Part shown: positions 53,804 through 62,693 of the stretch, piece after piece | Layout: every line of letters begins with the position of its first letter | How positions within the stretch are numbered: position 1 is the stretch's first letter | NCBI GenBank assembly: GCA_002082245.2 | Contig: NBTC02000002.1 | Location: 4,154,001 to 4,218,000, forward strand | Reading direction: 5' to 3' | Origin: Yersinia enterocolitica | GTDB taxonomy: Bacteria > Pseudomonadota > Gammaproteobacteria > Enterobacterales > Enterobacteriaceae | Length of the DNA stretch: 64,000 nt | Program-made: the position numbers and the translations under genes | The notes under the pieces: model-generated | What the model was told of the DNA's origin: nothing | Seen by the model: only the letters and a program-made list of their open reading frames with translations | Database searches by the model: none

Positions 53804-55213
53804 ATGATATCGAATACTGAGCGCACGGTTAAAACCGGCGGTGACCCCCGCCATTTTGCTGAATTTAGTGCCTTACGTGACGAAATCGGCAAATTACATC
53901 ATCCAGCTCGCCCGGATGTTGACTGGGGGCGGGTCGAGCAGCTTTGTTTGGCGCTGTTTCGCCAGAACGGGGTTGAGTTGCAGACCACGGTAGATTTTAC
54001 CTTGGCACGTACGCACATTGCCGGTCTTGCCGGGTTGTGTGAAGGGTTGGAGCTGTTGGCGGGCTTGCTGTCTCATCAGTGGAGTGCATTATGGCCGCTG
54101 CAAACACATGCCCGGGTGGCGTTATTGGCCTGGTTGAGTGACCGGTTGCAGCAAGTTTGGCGCACCATGACGTTATGCTACGGTGACCTGGCTCAGGTGT
54201 ACCGGGCAGAGCGTGCGTTGGAACAGTTGTGCACGCAGTTGCAAACGCTAGAGCTCAAACATCTGAGTAAATTGGATGGGGTGCGCCTGATGTTGCATAA
54301 CGCAGCACTACGTCTGGAGAGCGCCGAGGCCGCCGCTGATACGCCAGACCGATTAAGTATTCCAGTACGGCATGCCGGTGTCTCTGAACCACAACGACAG
54401 CCACAACCGACATTCTCGTCGGCTGCGGTCAGCGAACCACTGGTTTATCTTGTCAACGAACCGGCCCCGGCGCGTGTTGAGGTGGAGTTGTCGCCGCCTT
54501 TGCCGCCCCCACCACGTTGGAAAGCGGGGCAGGGGTTTGTCGCCGGGCTATCGCTGATGGCCGTTTTGATGGTGGGCAGTTTCTTTATCTGGCAGTCGCT
54601 GTCATCTAATCCATTGCGCGAGGCATTGCTGACCAGCGTCGCGCCATTACCTGCGCCACTGGCAGCCAAATCAATCGATGAACTGAGAAAACAAACCTCA
54701 GATGCTGAGTTGGTACGATTGGCTGGCCCGGTATTGCAAGGCAGTGGCACACAGTTGGAACAACTGACACAGTTACCGCCGTTATGGGCACAAATGCGGG
54801 GGGATGGGGTGTTATCACAAGCGCAGCAACTGTGGCCCGCCAGTCAAGAAGTCAACCGACTGAGTGCATTATGGCAACAACAACGAGAAGCCGGTGCTGC
54901 GCCATTGGTGGAGTTGAAACACTATGCATTGGCACAAGAGCGTTTGCGGCAACTGGCAGAGCGACTGAATGGATTGGATGAAAAGAAGGGACGCTATATG
55001 ACGGTTTCGGAGCTGAAAACGGTGGTGTTTGCGATACAACAGCCGCTGGCAAAAACCTTACCGCTGGAAGAGTTGTTGCGTCAGTATCAGGTACAGTCCG
55101 AGTCAGGGCAGACTCCGTCATCGGCACTGCGCCAACAGATTGACAGTCGGTTTAGTCAACTGCTGAACCGCTATGCGTTGCTGGCGTTACCCAATACGGA
55201 ACAGCACCCGTAG
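53804..55213 (+). CDS. VasL/TagA-like TssA-family protein with membrane helix
   Basis: A 469-residue protein with an ImpA-N domain (DEIGKLHHPARPDVDWGRVE, then LAGLCEGLELLAGLLSHQW), a Pro-rich linker around residues 205-240, one transmembrane helix at 245-266 (FVAGLSLMAVLMVGSFFIW) and a helical VasL-type C-terminus. Related proteins can dock the distal end of the extended sheath at the opposite membrane. Last gene of the T6SS block; a strong hairpin follows. Confidence 0.87.
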   Translation: MISNTERTVKTGGDPRHFAEFSALRDEIGKLHHPARPDVDWGRVEQLCLALFRQNGVELQTTVDFTLARTHIAGLAGLCEGLELLAGLLSHQWSALWPLQTHARVALLAWLSDRLQQVWRTMTLCYGDLAQVYRAERALEQLCTQLQTLELKHLSKLDGVRLMLHNAALRLESAEAAADTPDRLSIPVRHAGVSEPQRQPQPTFSSAAVSEPLVYLVNEPAPARVEVELSPPLPPPPRWKAGQGFVAGLSLMAVLMVGSFFIWQSLSSNPLREALLTSVAPLPAPLAAKSIDELRKQTSDAELVRLAGPVLQGSGTQLEQLTQLPPLWAQMRGDGVLSQAQQLWPASQEVNRLSALWQQQREAGAAPLVELKHYALAQERLRQLAERLNGLDEKKGRYMTVSELKTVVFAIQQPLAKTLPLEELLRQYQVQSESGQTPSSALRQQIDSRFSQLLNRYALLALPNTEQHP

Positions 55214-55222
55214 CTGAGACCG

Positions 55223-55254
55223 CCGTTATCCCTATAGCAACTTAGGGGTAACGG
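55223..55254 (+). terminator. hairpin at end of the T6SS cluster
   Basis: CCGTTATCCCTA / TAGGGGTAACGG form a 12-bp stem (one G-T pair) with an 8-nt loop, ten bases after the last T6SS stop codon. Only a short T-containing tail follows. Its symmetry could also end transcripts from the right, but no gene points that way here. Confidence 0.7.
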
Positions 55255-55446
55255 TGTAATAAATCTGCTACCTGACAAAGTTAGGGTTTTCATCAGATGA
55301 TTTGAATAATTTTATACATTCAAATCAATTAATCTTGGCATTCATACAGATAAAGACACATATTTGGCAATGGTATTTGTGAAGGCAGAGGATGTCACGG
55401 CGGCCCCCCTGCTACAAGCGCGTCATGTGATGAAAAGTTGCCCAAA
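55255..55446. promoter_or_regulatory. regulatory region with 10-bp inverted repeat
   Basis: TGATTTGAAT (55298-55307) and ATTCAAATCA (55318-55327) form a perfect 10-bp inverted repeat with a 10-bp AT-rich centre (AATTTTATAC). It resembles a dimeric repressor operator overlapping a possible -10 region, upstream of the 30-codon ORF and the MFS gene. Confidence 0.5.
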
Positions 55447-55539
55447 ATGAATAAACAAAAAAAGTATGAAATAGCCCCATTGAAAGATAGCAGTGAGAGC
55501 CTGCAAGGTATTGAAATCAGTGCGGAGAAAAGTGAGTGA
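55447..55539 (+). CDS. 30-residue ORF coupled to the MFS gene
   Basis: ATG at 55447 opens a 30-codon frame (MNKQKKYEIAPLKDSSESLQ, then GIEISAEKSE) ending TGA at 55537-55539, inside the GTG start of the MFS gene. The peptide is charged, with no signal or membrane segment. GAAAAG 12 bases upstream is a modest ribosome site. It could be a leader that sets MFS translation, a peptide substrate of the exporter, or chance. No modifying enzyme is seen nearby. Confidence 0.4.
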   Translation: MNKQKKYEIAPLKDSSESLQGIEISAEKSE

Positions 55540-56780
55540 ACGCGAACGCCACGGTCCCATCTTCCCGACATGTATTTCACTATGCCCCGTTTCGAAACTT
55601 GTTTTTTGCCCGCCTCCTCACGGTATTAGGTAATGGAATCGCACCGATTGCACTGGCTTTCGCAGTGTTGGATATCGGCGGTTCCGCAGCAGATTTAGGT
55701 CTGGTGGTAGCTGCACGTTCTGTTTTCAATGTTGCCTTCTTATTGATTGGTGGAGTACTTGCGGATCGTTACTCGCGAAGTAAGGTTCTGCTGTCTTCAT
55801 CTGTTATTGCCGCCTTATCTCAAGGGATTGTTGCCTGGTTGGTGCTGGATGGAACAGCCACAATTATGTGGTTAGCGGTCCTTGGGACGATTAACGGCGC
55901 GGCAGCGGGTATTGCCCTTCCTGCTTCTTCAGCAATGGTTCCACAAACAGTACCAGCACGTAACCTCAGGGAAGCAAACGCTTTTATCCAGTTGGGCATC
56001 TATGGCGGGACGGTGATTGGCGCCTCACTGGGCGGGGTTCTGACGGCTGCCATTGGGCCTGGCTGGGGATTGGCCGTCGATGCCTTGGGGTTTGCCGCTT
56101 CAGCACCGCTTTATCTCTTGATTCGAACCGCCTCGGCACAGCTCCTCACATCGCAAACCAATATCTTGCAGGATCTACGGGATGGCTGGCAGGAGTTTAT
56201 TGCTCGTGCGTGGGTGTGGACTATTGTTGCCCAGTTCACTATTGTTAATGCCGCTTTTAGCGGCGTAGTGATGATCCTTGGCCCGATAGTGGCTGATGCT
56301 TCATTTGGGCGTGCCAGTTGGGGGATTATTGTTGCCGCACAAAGTATTGGCCTGATTGCCGGTTCTTTTATTGCACTCCGCTGGCGGCCACGACGCGATC
56401 TGTTTATTGGTGTCCTTCTGGTTGCACTTTGTGCAGTCCCTATCACTCTCCTTAGTATGGTGTCTTCGACTGCCATCCTTATGGGGGCATTTTTTATTGC
56501 CGGCGTCGGTTTTGGGCAATTCGGTGTTGTGTGGGCACATTCTCTACAAACCCATATTCCACCCGAGAAACTCGCGCGTGTTTATGCCTATGATGCGATG
56601 GGGTCATTTGTGGCAATTCCTATCGGGGAACTTGCTGCGGGGCCTCTCGCTATGCATTATGGCAGCCGGGCCGTTTTGCTGGCTTCAGCCGTTGCTGTCG
56701 TGATAGCGACTATCGCCGCTAGCCTGACGCCGGCAATTAGGCGACTAAATAATGCCGCTCAGGTGAAGCAGCATATTTAG
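55536..56780 (+). CDS. MFS exporter (EntS-like family)
   Basis: Inner-membrane MFS protein of 414 residues with 12 predicted helices, for example VLGNGIAPIALAFAVLDIGG and SVFNVAFLLIGGVLADRYSR; the LIGGVLADRYSRSK motif is the MFS loop 2-3 signature. The sequence is similar to the EntS/efflux group that includes siderophore and drug exporters. The first residues MNANATVPSSRHVFHYAPFR start from a GTG at 55536 that overlaps the stop of a small upstream ORF; no ATG start is nearby. It stands between the T6SS cluster and mmuM and is not related to either by sequence. Substrate unknown. Confidence 0.82.
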   Translation: MNANATVPSSRHVFHYAPFRNLFFARLLTVLGNGIAPIALAFAVLDIGGSAADLGLVVAARSVFNVAFLLIGGVLADRYSRSKVLLSSSVIAALSQGIVAWLVLDGTATIMWLAVLGTINGAAAGIALPASSAMVPQTVPARNLREANAFIQLGIYGGTVIGASLGGVLTAAIGPGWGLAVDALGFAASAPLYLLIRTASAQLLTSQTNILQDLRDGWQEFIARAWVWTIVAQFTIVNAAFSGVVMILGPIVADASFGRASWGIIVAAQSIGLIAGSFIALRWRPRRDLFIGVLLVALCAVPITLLSMVSSTAILMGAFFIAGVGFGQFGVVWAHSLQTHIPPEKLARVYAYDAMGSFVAIPIGELAAGPLAMHYGSRAVLLASAVAVVIATIAASLTPAIRRLNNAAQVKQHI

Positions 56781-56858
56781 AGGCTTTGCCGCAGTTCATC
56801 AGGCGGCAAAGCTTATCCAGTGATACTGTTGGCGCTTAGCTACAATATCACTGGGGGA

Positions 56859-57797
56859 TTACGGCTTACAGTGCTCAGCGATGATGCGAATATCTTTTGG
56901 TGTGGTACGACAGCAACCGCCAATCAGTCGTGCTCCCAGGCGCTGCCATTCCCCAACCAGATCAATCAGGTGGTTGTGTCCGCCACCACAGGCATGCCAG
57001 GTTTTGCTTACAGCATCGTAATGTTCCCCTGAGTTTGGATACACCAACAGTGGCTTGTCAGCCAATGCAGCAAACTGCTGTAGCGCCGGGGTCACGTTTT
57101 CCAGCGCAATGCAGTTTATGCCGATGGCCAGTACTTGCTGATTGCCGCGCAGTAGCGCCAGAACTTCGGTCAGGGGGGTACCGTCACTCAGGTGTTGGCT
57201 GTCGCGTAGCGTGAATGCGAACCAGCCACCCAAAGTAGGGAATTGTTGCAGTAGTGTTAGTAACGCTTGCAACTCATCGAACGATGGCAGTGTTTCACAG
57301 GCCAGCAGGTCAACCCCAGCCTCAGCCAGTGCCGCGATACGTGGCCGGTGGAAGGCGATCATCTCATCCTGTGGCAGCCGGTAATCGCCTCGATACTCAG
57401 ATCCATCTGCGAGATAAGCGCCGTATGGGCCAACGGAACCGGCAATCAGCAGCGGCTCAGCTTGCGGGTGCTGATTCAAAAAGTCGTTGCGTGCCTGCTG
57501 TGCCAACTGAACGCTTTTGGCAATGAGTTCCAACGATTGTTGCTGGTCGAGGCCACGGCGCAGGAAACCCTGTGGGGTCGCCTGGTAACTGGCGGTGATG
57601 GCACATTGTGCCCCTGCGTTAAAATAGTCCAAGTGAACCTGATAAATTAGTTCAGGATTCTCAATTAGCACCTTAGCGGACCACAGCGGATCACTAAGAG
57701 AGCAACCTCGCGCCTCCAGTTCAGTGGCTAATGCGCCATCCAAAATCAATGTGCGATCAGCGCTTAAGAGCGCAGAGATAGGGTTGTTAACCGGCAT
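56859..57797 (-). CDS. mmuM: MmuM, homocysteine S-methyltransferase
   Basis: Cytoplasmic zinc enzyme that converts homocysteine to methionine with S-methylmethionine as donor. 312 residues, with start [20 protein letters not shown] (the ATG at 57797 has GGGAGAG upstream, chosen over a longer frame from 57830), [17 protein letters not shown], and zinc ligands in [10 protein letters not shown] and [11 protein letters not shown] near the C-terminus. Start overlaps the mmuP stop by 11 bp, so mmuP-mmuM is one operon on the minus strand, controlled by the MetJ box upstream of mmuP. Confidence 0.97.
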   Translation of the reverse strand: MPVNNPISALLSADRTLILDGALATELEARGCSLSDPLWSAKVLIENPELIYQVHLDYFNAGAQCAITASYQATPQGFLRRGLDQQQSLELIAKSVQLAQQARNDFLNQHPQAEPLLIAGSVGPYGAYLADGSEYRGDYRLPQDEMIAFHRPRIAALAEAGVDLLACETLPSFDELQALLTLLQQFPTLGGWFAFTLRDSQHLSDGTPLTEVLALLRGNQQVLAIGINCIALENVTPALQQFAALADKPLLVYPNSGEHYDAVSKTWHACGGGHNHLIDLVGEWQRLGARLIGGCCRTTPKDIRIIAEHCKP

Positions 57798-59196
57798 GAC
57801 TCTCTCCCAATGGTTGGTTTTTCCCGGCACGATGGGTCAGGTAATAGGTGATATAGCACAAGGCAACAAAGGGTAGCCCGCAGTATAGGGCGATACGTTG
57901 CTCAGGATCGAAGGCCAGACCGATACAGGCTAACAGGCACAGGCTGAAGCCTGCGATCGGCGTCAGCGGGTAACCCGGCGCGCGGTACTTCAGTCCCTCG
58001 ATTGGCAGCCCACTGCGTAGGTAGTTGCGGCGAAAAACATAGTGGGCTGCGCAGATACTCAGCCAGACTGCGACGACGGCAAAACCAGAAATCGCTGATA
58101 GTGCGACAAACACCGTATCTGGCGCGATAACACTGGTCAACAGTGCCAACAAGCCGCCGAGCATGCTAAAGATCAGCGCATTAATAGGAATGCCGCGTTT
58201 ATTGATGTGGGAAAAATAAGCAGGCAGTGTTCGCTGATTGGCCAATGACCACAGCATGCGGCCAGAGGCGTAAAGACCAGAGTTAGCGGCTGACAGGATG
58301 GCAGTCAGGATCACGAAATTGAAGATATCGGCGGCATAGGGTACACCGATACGTTCAAATACCAGTACAAACGGGCTTTTGACAACCTCGGCCTGATCCA
58401 TCGGGATCAACGCAGCCAGAATAAATACCGTACCGATAAAGAAAACACTCAGGCGGATCACTGTGGTGCGGATTGCCCACGGAATCGCTTTTTCTGGTTT
58501 CTCTGTTTCGCCCGCAGCGATACCGATTAACTCGGTGCCGGAGAAAGCGAAATTGACCGCCACCATGGTCATCAGGATCGGTAAGGTGCCGTTTGGCAGC
58601 CAGTCAGATTGGGTCAGATTGTGCAGGAAGGGGGCAGGTGTGCCGTCCTTCATCGGTAATAGGCCGAACATCGCCGCACCGCCCAAAATGATAAACGCCA
58701 AAATGGTGACGACCTTGATCAGTGAGAACCAGAATTCGCTTTCGGCAAAGAAGCGGGTAGTGACCACATTGAGCAGAAAAATAGCCAGACAAAAGATAAG
58801 GCACCATAACCACACCGGTGATTGAGGGAACCAATACTGCATACAGAACCCAGCGGCGGTCAGACTGGAACCGAGGGCTACTGTCCAGGTCAGCCAGTAT
58901 AACCAGGCAACGGTATAGCCAGTGGCTGGGCCAAGATAGCGGGAAGCATACACGTGAAAAGCCCCGGTTTCTGGCATTGCTACCGACAGTTCACCCAGGC
59001 AGAGCATTACCAGATAGACCACCACAGCACCTATCATATAGGCCAACAGTGTGCCGAGGGCACCCGTGGTGGATATTATATAGCCGGTGTTGAAGAATAA
59101 GCCGGTGCCAATCACGCCCCCGAGAGAGAGCATCACCAGATGCCGGGCCTTCATTGTACGTTTGAACTGCCCTTCGACGGGAACAGGTGAGTGCAT
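57787..59196 (-). CDS. mmuP: MmuP, S-methylmethionine permease
   Basis: APC-superfamily inner-membrane transporter, 469 residues, 12 predicted helices. [20 protein letters not shown] at the start and [20 protein letters not shown] near residue 225 are typical of the amino-acid permease group that includes MmuP. The pairing with mmuM supports S-methylmethionine as substrate. Transcribed leftwards, with mmuM coupled downstream. MetJ operator sequence lies 9 bases upstream of the start. Confidence 0.93.
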   Translation of the reverse strand: MHSPVPVEGQFKRTMKARHLVMLSLGGVIGTGLFFNTGYIISTTGALGTLLAYMIGAVVVYLVMLCLGELSVAMPETGAFHVYASRYLGPATGYTVAWLYWLTWTVALGSSLTAAGFCMQYWFPQSPVWLWCLIFCLAIFLLNVVTTRFFAESEFWFSLIKVVTILAFIILGGAAMFGLLPMKDGTPAPFLHNLTQSDWLPNGTLPILMTMVAVNFAFSGTELIGIAAGETEKPEKAIPWAIRTTVIRLSVFFIGTVFILAALIPMDQAEVVKSPFVLVFERIGVPYAADIFNFVILTAILSAANSGLYASGRMLWSLANQRTLPAYFSHINKRGIPINALIFSMLGGLLALLTSVIAPDTVFVALSAISGFAVVAVWLSICAAHYVFRRNYLRSGLPIEGLKYRAPGYPLTPIAGFSLCLLACIGLAFDPEQRIALYCGLPFVALCYITYYLTHRAGKNQPLGESHAG

Positions 59197-59204
59197 GATA
59201 TTTT

Positions 59205-59228
59205 ATCCGTTTAGACGTCTATATCTCT
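59205..59228 (-). promoter_or_regulatory. MetJ operator upstream of mmuP
   Basis: A perfect met box AGACGTCT lies at 59213-59220, flanked by two imperfect ones (ATCCGTTT at 59205-59212 and ATATCTCT at 59221-59228), giving the tandem arrangement that MetJ dimers bind. Position just before the mmuP start fits methionine-dependent repression of mmuPM. Confidence 0.82.
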
Positions 59229-59355
59229 AAATGGCTGTTAGTTATACCGGCAATACCTTATGAAATCAATGCTAGATCAACAGTTATCACTTAAGAAGAG
59301 CATGGCGCGAGGGGGGAGGGGATTTAGCGCGTTAGAGGTGCGTGGTGAATAAACA

Positions 59356-59383
59356 CCGGCACATACTATAGGGTATGTGCCGG
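59356..59383 (-). terminator. hairpin downstream of gltS
   Basis: CCGGCACATAC / GTATGTGCCGG is an 11-bp perfect stem with a 6-nt loop, about 55 bp beyond the gltS stop on the minus strand. Reading leftwards it is followed by TGTTTATT, a modest T-rich tail, so a rho-independent terminator is likely. Confidence 0.75.
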
Positions 59384-59437
59384 CTTATACTGGGTTTCCG
59401 TCTTCTGGCCGGTTGATGCCACCATGAATACTGGCTT

Positions 59438-60649
59438 TTAGCCAAGTTGCGTAAACATCGGTAATAACAAAGACAGTTTGATCACTACTGCATTGGCGAT
59501 ATCCAGGAAGAAAGCACCGACCATCGGTACAATCAGAAACGCAACGTGAGATGGTCCGAAACGCTTGGTAATCGCTTGCATATTCGCAATTGCTGTTGGA
59601 GTTGCCCCCAAACCTAAACCACAATGCCCAGCAGCAAGAACGGCCGCATCATAATTCTTTCCCATAATCCGATAAGTGACAAATATGGCATACAGAGCCA
59701 TGGTTAGCGTCTGCACCAATAAAATCGCCAACATCGGTAATGCCAGAGACGCCAATTCCCACAATCTCAGGCTCATCAGCGCTATTGCCAGAAAAAGGGA
59801 GAGGCTTACGTTACCAACTACGGAGACTGCACGGTCAAAAACCTGATAAAACCCGGTATAAGTGAGTAGATTACTAAGAATAACCCCGACAAATAAGACA
59901 TAGACGAAGATCGGTAATTCAAATAGAGATCCCGCCAGTAACCCCGAGATATAGCGACCAGCCATCAAACAAATGGCAATCATGGCGATAGTTTCTACTA
60001 ATACCAGCGCAGTGATCATCCGCCCTGACTGAGGTTTCTCGAAGGTTGTGGGTTGCAAGGCATCTTCGGCTCTGCCATTGGGAGTGGCGGAATGTTTAAT
60101 GAGATAAAGGGCAATAGGGCCGGCGATCAAGCCACCTAATACCAAACCGAAAGTTGCGCAGGCCATGGCAACTTCCGTAGCATTACTTAAGCCATAATTC
60201 TCCGCAAATACGGCACTCCAAGCCGCACCGGTGCCATGCCCACCAGAAAGTGTTATGGTTCCCACCAGCAGCCCCATCAGTGGCTCCAGCCCCAGAATTT
60301 TGGCCATACCGATGCCAACCATATTTTGCAGTAACAGCAAACCAATAACGACCACAAAAAACTTTATCAATACCTTACCGCCAGCCCTTAAGCTTGCCAG
60401 ATTCGCATTAAGGCCAATTGAGGCAAAAAAAGTCAGCATTAGCGGATCACGTAGTGATGTATCAAAGCTGGCTTCCCAACCGGTTGTCTGATGAATAAGC
60501 AGAAACAGTAATGCGAACAGCAAACCACCCGCAATAGGTTCCGGGATAGCATATTTTTGTAGTAGAGGAATATTCTGGACACATTGCCTTCCTAGCAATA
60601 GCACCAGCGTTGCAGCAACGAGCGTACCATAAGCATCAAAGTGAAACAT
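59438..60649 (-). CDS. gltS: GltS, sodium/glutamate symporter
   Basis: Inner-membrane Na+-dependent glutamate transporter, 403 residues, closely similar to E. coli GltS throughout as I recall it: GGLLFALLF near the start, then LSGGHGTGAAWSAVF, FEKPQSGRMITALVLVETIA, and AAGHCGLGLGATPTAIANMQ. These two glycine-rich loops are the re-entrant signature of the family. The ATG at 60649 (MFHFDAYGTLV) matches the E. coli start; a longer frame from 60664 was not chosen. Monocistronic on the minus strand, with a hairpin downstream. Confidence 0.97.
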   Translation of the reverse strand: MFHFDAYGTLVAATLVLLLGRQCVQNIPLLQKYAIPEPIAGGLLFALLFLLIHQTTGWEASFDTSLRDPLMLTFFASIGLNANLASLRAGGKVLIKFFVVVIGLLLLQNMVGIGMAKILGLEPLMGLLVGTITLSGGHGTGAAWSAVFAENYGLSNATEVAMACATFGLVLGGLIAGPIALYLIKHSATPNGRAEDALQPTTFEKPQSGRMITALVLVETIAMIAICLMAGRYISGLLAGSLFELPIFVYVLFVGVILSNLLTYTGFYQVFDRAVSVVGNVSLSLFLAIALMSLRLWELASLALPMLAILLVQTLTMALYAIFVTYRIMGKNYDAAVLAAGHCGLGLGATPTAIANMQAITKRFGPSHVAFLIVPMVGAFFLDIANAVVIKLSLLLPMFTQLG

Positions 60650-61008
60650 ATCGAGGCCCCACACAGGTAAAATAGTGATCTGTTATTTAAGTTTTTTAAA
60701 TAGGGCTAACAAACATATATTGGAGGATTCATGGTGACGCTCCTGATAACGGTGAGGCTAAGGAACTTTTTCGTGTAGGAATTCTATTAGCATAAAGAAT
60801 AGCTAAATTAACGTTATCGCTTAATTAAAGCGTAGCACGACTTTCTTTTATCCTGTGTCTTTGGTGATGCTTTTCTGTATAACATGTTGTTTAAACAATA
60901 GATAATGGAATCTGGCATCACTTATTAGTTGCCTACCACCACAGAAAATAGCGGCTCGATATCATTATGAATTTGCTCCGAGCGATAAAGCCCGGAGCTT
61001 GTAATCTA
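60650..61008. other. intergenic region between carbonic anhydrase and gltS
   Basis: About 360 bp with no gene. On the minus strand it carries the gltS promoter region. Near its right end GCTCCG (60975-60980) and CGGAGC (60993-60998) form a 6-bp stem with a 12-nt loop just after the carbonic anhydrase stop, possibly a weak terminator. Nothing else stands out. Confidence 0.5.
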
Positions 61009-61764
61009 TTAGCTAATAAACTCAACGGCCCCGCCATTGAGATTATACATTGCGCCAACTATTTTAATTTTCCCCTCTTTCTCTAATCCATTGAGAATAC
61101 TACTCCGGCTCCGTATTTCATTGATCGTATGCTGAACATTGGTTTTAGCAACGGCATCGACAAACTGATCATTTTTACCGGTTCTTTCTCCGTTAAATTG
61201 GGTTGCGTCAATTGCTGGCTTAATTTGATTTAACAAGCCGGTCAGATTACCGAGTTCTACGCCGTCGATTGCCCCCCGAACTGCGCCACACGAAGTATGC
61301 CCCAAGACCAGAACTACTTTTGCTCCCGCGGCCGCACAGGCAAACTCCATACTGCCCAACAAATCGTTATTGGCAATGTTACCGGCAATACGGGCATTAA
61401 ACGTTTCACCAATCCCGGTATCAAAAAGAATTTCCGCCGGAGCCCGTGAGTCAATACAACTGAGAATAACCGCCGCGGGGAATTGACCTTCAGCACTGGC
61501 CCGTTTTTGAGCCAAATAATCATGCTGTTGCATCTTGCCTGCTCTAAAGCGGATATTCCCTTCTTTCATGCCAGCAATAATTTGCTCCGGAGTGAGTTTA
61601 TCTCGCTCTTCACGCGTTAATGCTGCTGCGTAAGATATCCCTGGTGTGGCTAGAGTTAATCCACTGGCGATACCAAGCACCGACATTCCTACCGCAGTTT
61701 TTAATAGTGAGCGCCGTTGTTTGGAATGTTTAATATCTGATTGATTGATTGGGGGTTGTGACAT
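61009..61764 (-). CDS. beta-carbonic anhydrase with Tat signal peptide
   Basis: Zinc enzyme that interconverts CO2 and bicarbonate, probably periplasmic. 251 residues. N-terminal KQRRSLLKTAVGMSVLG (twin Arg at 17-18, hydrophobic stretch, AYAA-like SYAAAL cleavage region) is a Tat signal. Zinc ligands and catalytic dyad: SCIDSR with Cys103, Asp105 and Arg107, and GHTSCGAVRGA with His156 and Cys159. This exported form differs from the cytoplasmic Can/CynT of E. coli. Single gene on the minus strand, divergent from the hemolysin-like operon. Confidence 0.93.
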   Translation of the reverse strand: MSQPPINQSDIKHSKQRRSLLKTAVGMSVLGIASGLTLATPGISYAAALTREERDKLTPEQIIAGMKEGNIRFRAGKMQQHDYLAQKRASAEGQFPAAVILSCIDSRAPAEILFDTGIGETFNARIAGNIANNDLLGSMEFACAAAGAKVVLVLGHTSCGAVRGAIDGVELGNLTGLLNQIKPAIDATQFNGERTGKNDQFVDAVAKTNVQHTINEIRSRSSILNGLEKEGKIKIVGAMYNLNGGAVEFIS

Positions 61765-62048
61765 GTTTATCTCCTCAAATATGATTTTTGGTACATTTTC
61801 ATTTAGACACTATATGGAATAGCTGAATAGTGCTTATGAATGTAGCTTGCTATTGCTCAATAGTGAGCATTTCCAGATATTTCTTGTGGTATGAGTATCA
61901 ATGAGTATCAATGAGTTAAGGAGAAAAACCCACGTGTGCGGGTTGGGGATATAAAGGCATTTAACGGCTAAACCCAATATTGTTATCAATTTAAGTTTTT
62001 CTTAAGTATCCATCATTACACTCCTTATTATCAGTAAAAGGAGCGATT
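61765..62048. promoter_or_regulatory. divergent promoter region, carbonic anhydrase / hemolysin-like gene
   Basis: A 284-bp spacer between divergent genes. It has a 6-bp inverted repeat TGCTCA-ATAG-TGAGCA at 61854-61869 and a direct repeat ATGAGTATCA twice around 61891-61910. AAAAGGAG at 62035-62042 is the ribosome site of the rightward gene. No known operator recognised. Confidence 0.4.
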
Positions 62049-62693
62049 ATGAGCATGAATATTCAGGCACCTTACCAGTTGTTATTTGCTCAGAATGAGC
62101 AAGAAGAAAACGAACTGCAACAATATATTCAGCGGGAGTATAGCCGTGAGTTCAATGCCACTATCCCACATTTTTTACCTCATTTATTAGGACTGTATCG
62201 TGCCGATGGTGTCCTTATTGGTGCCTGTGGCTTGAATCGTGGTGATTTCGGGGCACTTTATCTTGAGCACTATTTGGACGCACCTATTGAGGTGGTCATT
62301 GCAACGCAAACAGGGCATTCAGTTTTACGTAATCGTTTGGTTGAAATAGGTAATTTTGCTTGTTCGGAATCGGGAAATGCACGAATTATGTTTGCGGCTA
62401 TTTGCCGGTTGTTATGTGAGAACCAGCTTGATTACGTGGTGTTTACCGGTACCCGAAAATTACGCAATATTTTTCACCGATTGAATTTAAAACCACTGGA
62501 ACTGGCCCCTGCGCTGGCAAATCGTCTCGGTGAAGAGGCTTTTGCATGGGGGGAATACTACCAGAGCCAACCCTGTGTGATGGTGGGGGACTTAAATCAG
62601 GGCCGCCAAGTGCTGAGTAAAACCAGCTTATTACTTTCCTTGTTTGCGCCAATGCCCAGCATTTTTACTTTTCAAAGGAGGACACAACGATGA
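62049..62693 (+). CDS. thermostable hemolysin family protein
   Basis: 214-residue protein of the family named after Vibrio thermostable delta-hemolysin. It has a GNAT-like look: LLGLYRADGVLIGACGLNRG near residue 50, VEIGNFACSESGNARIMFAA near 97, and YVVFTGTRKLRNIFHRLNL near 130. Such genes often stand at the head of an operon with an AMP-forming ligase, and here the stop overlaps the start of one (ATGA). This suggests an enzymatic role in small-molecule synthesis in place of a toxin role; that is inference. No signal peptide seen. Confidence 0.82.
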   Translation: MSMNIQAPYQLLFAQNEQEENELQQYIQREYSREFNATIPHFLPHLLGLYRADGVLIGACGLNRGDFGALYLEHYLDAPIEVVIATQTGHSVLRNRLVEIGNFACSESGNARIMFAAICRLLCENQLDYVVFTGTRKLRNIFHRLNLKPLELAPALANRLGEEAFAWGEYYQSQPCVMVGDLNQGRQVLSKTSLLLSLFAPMPSIFTFQRRTQR

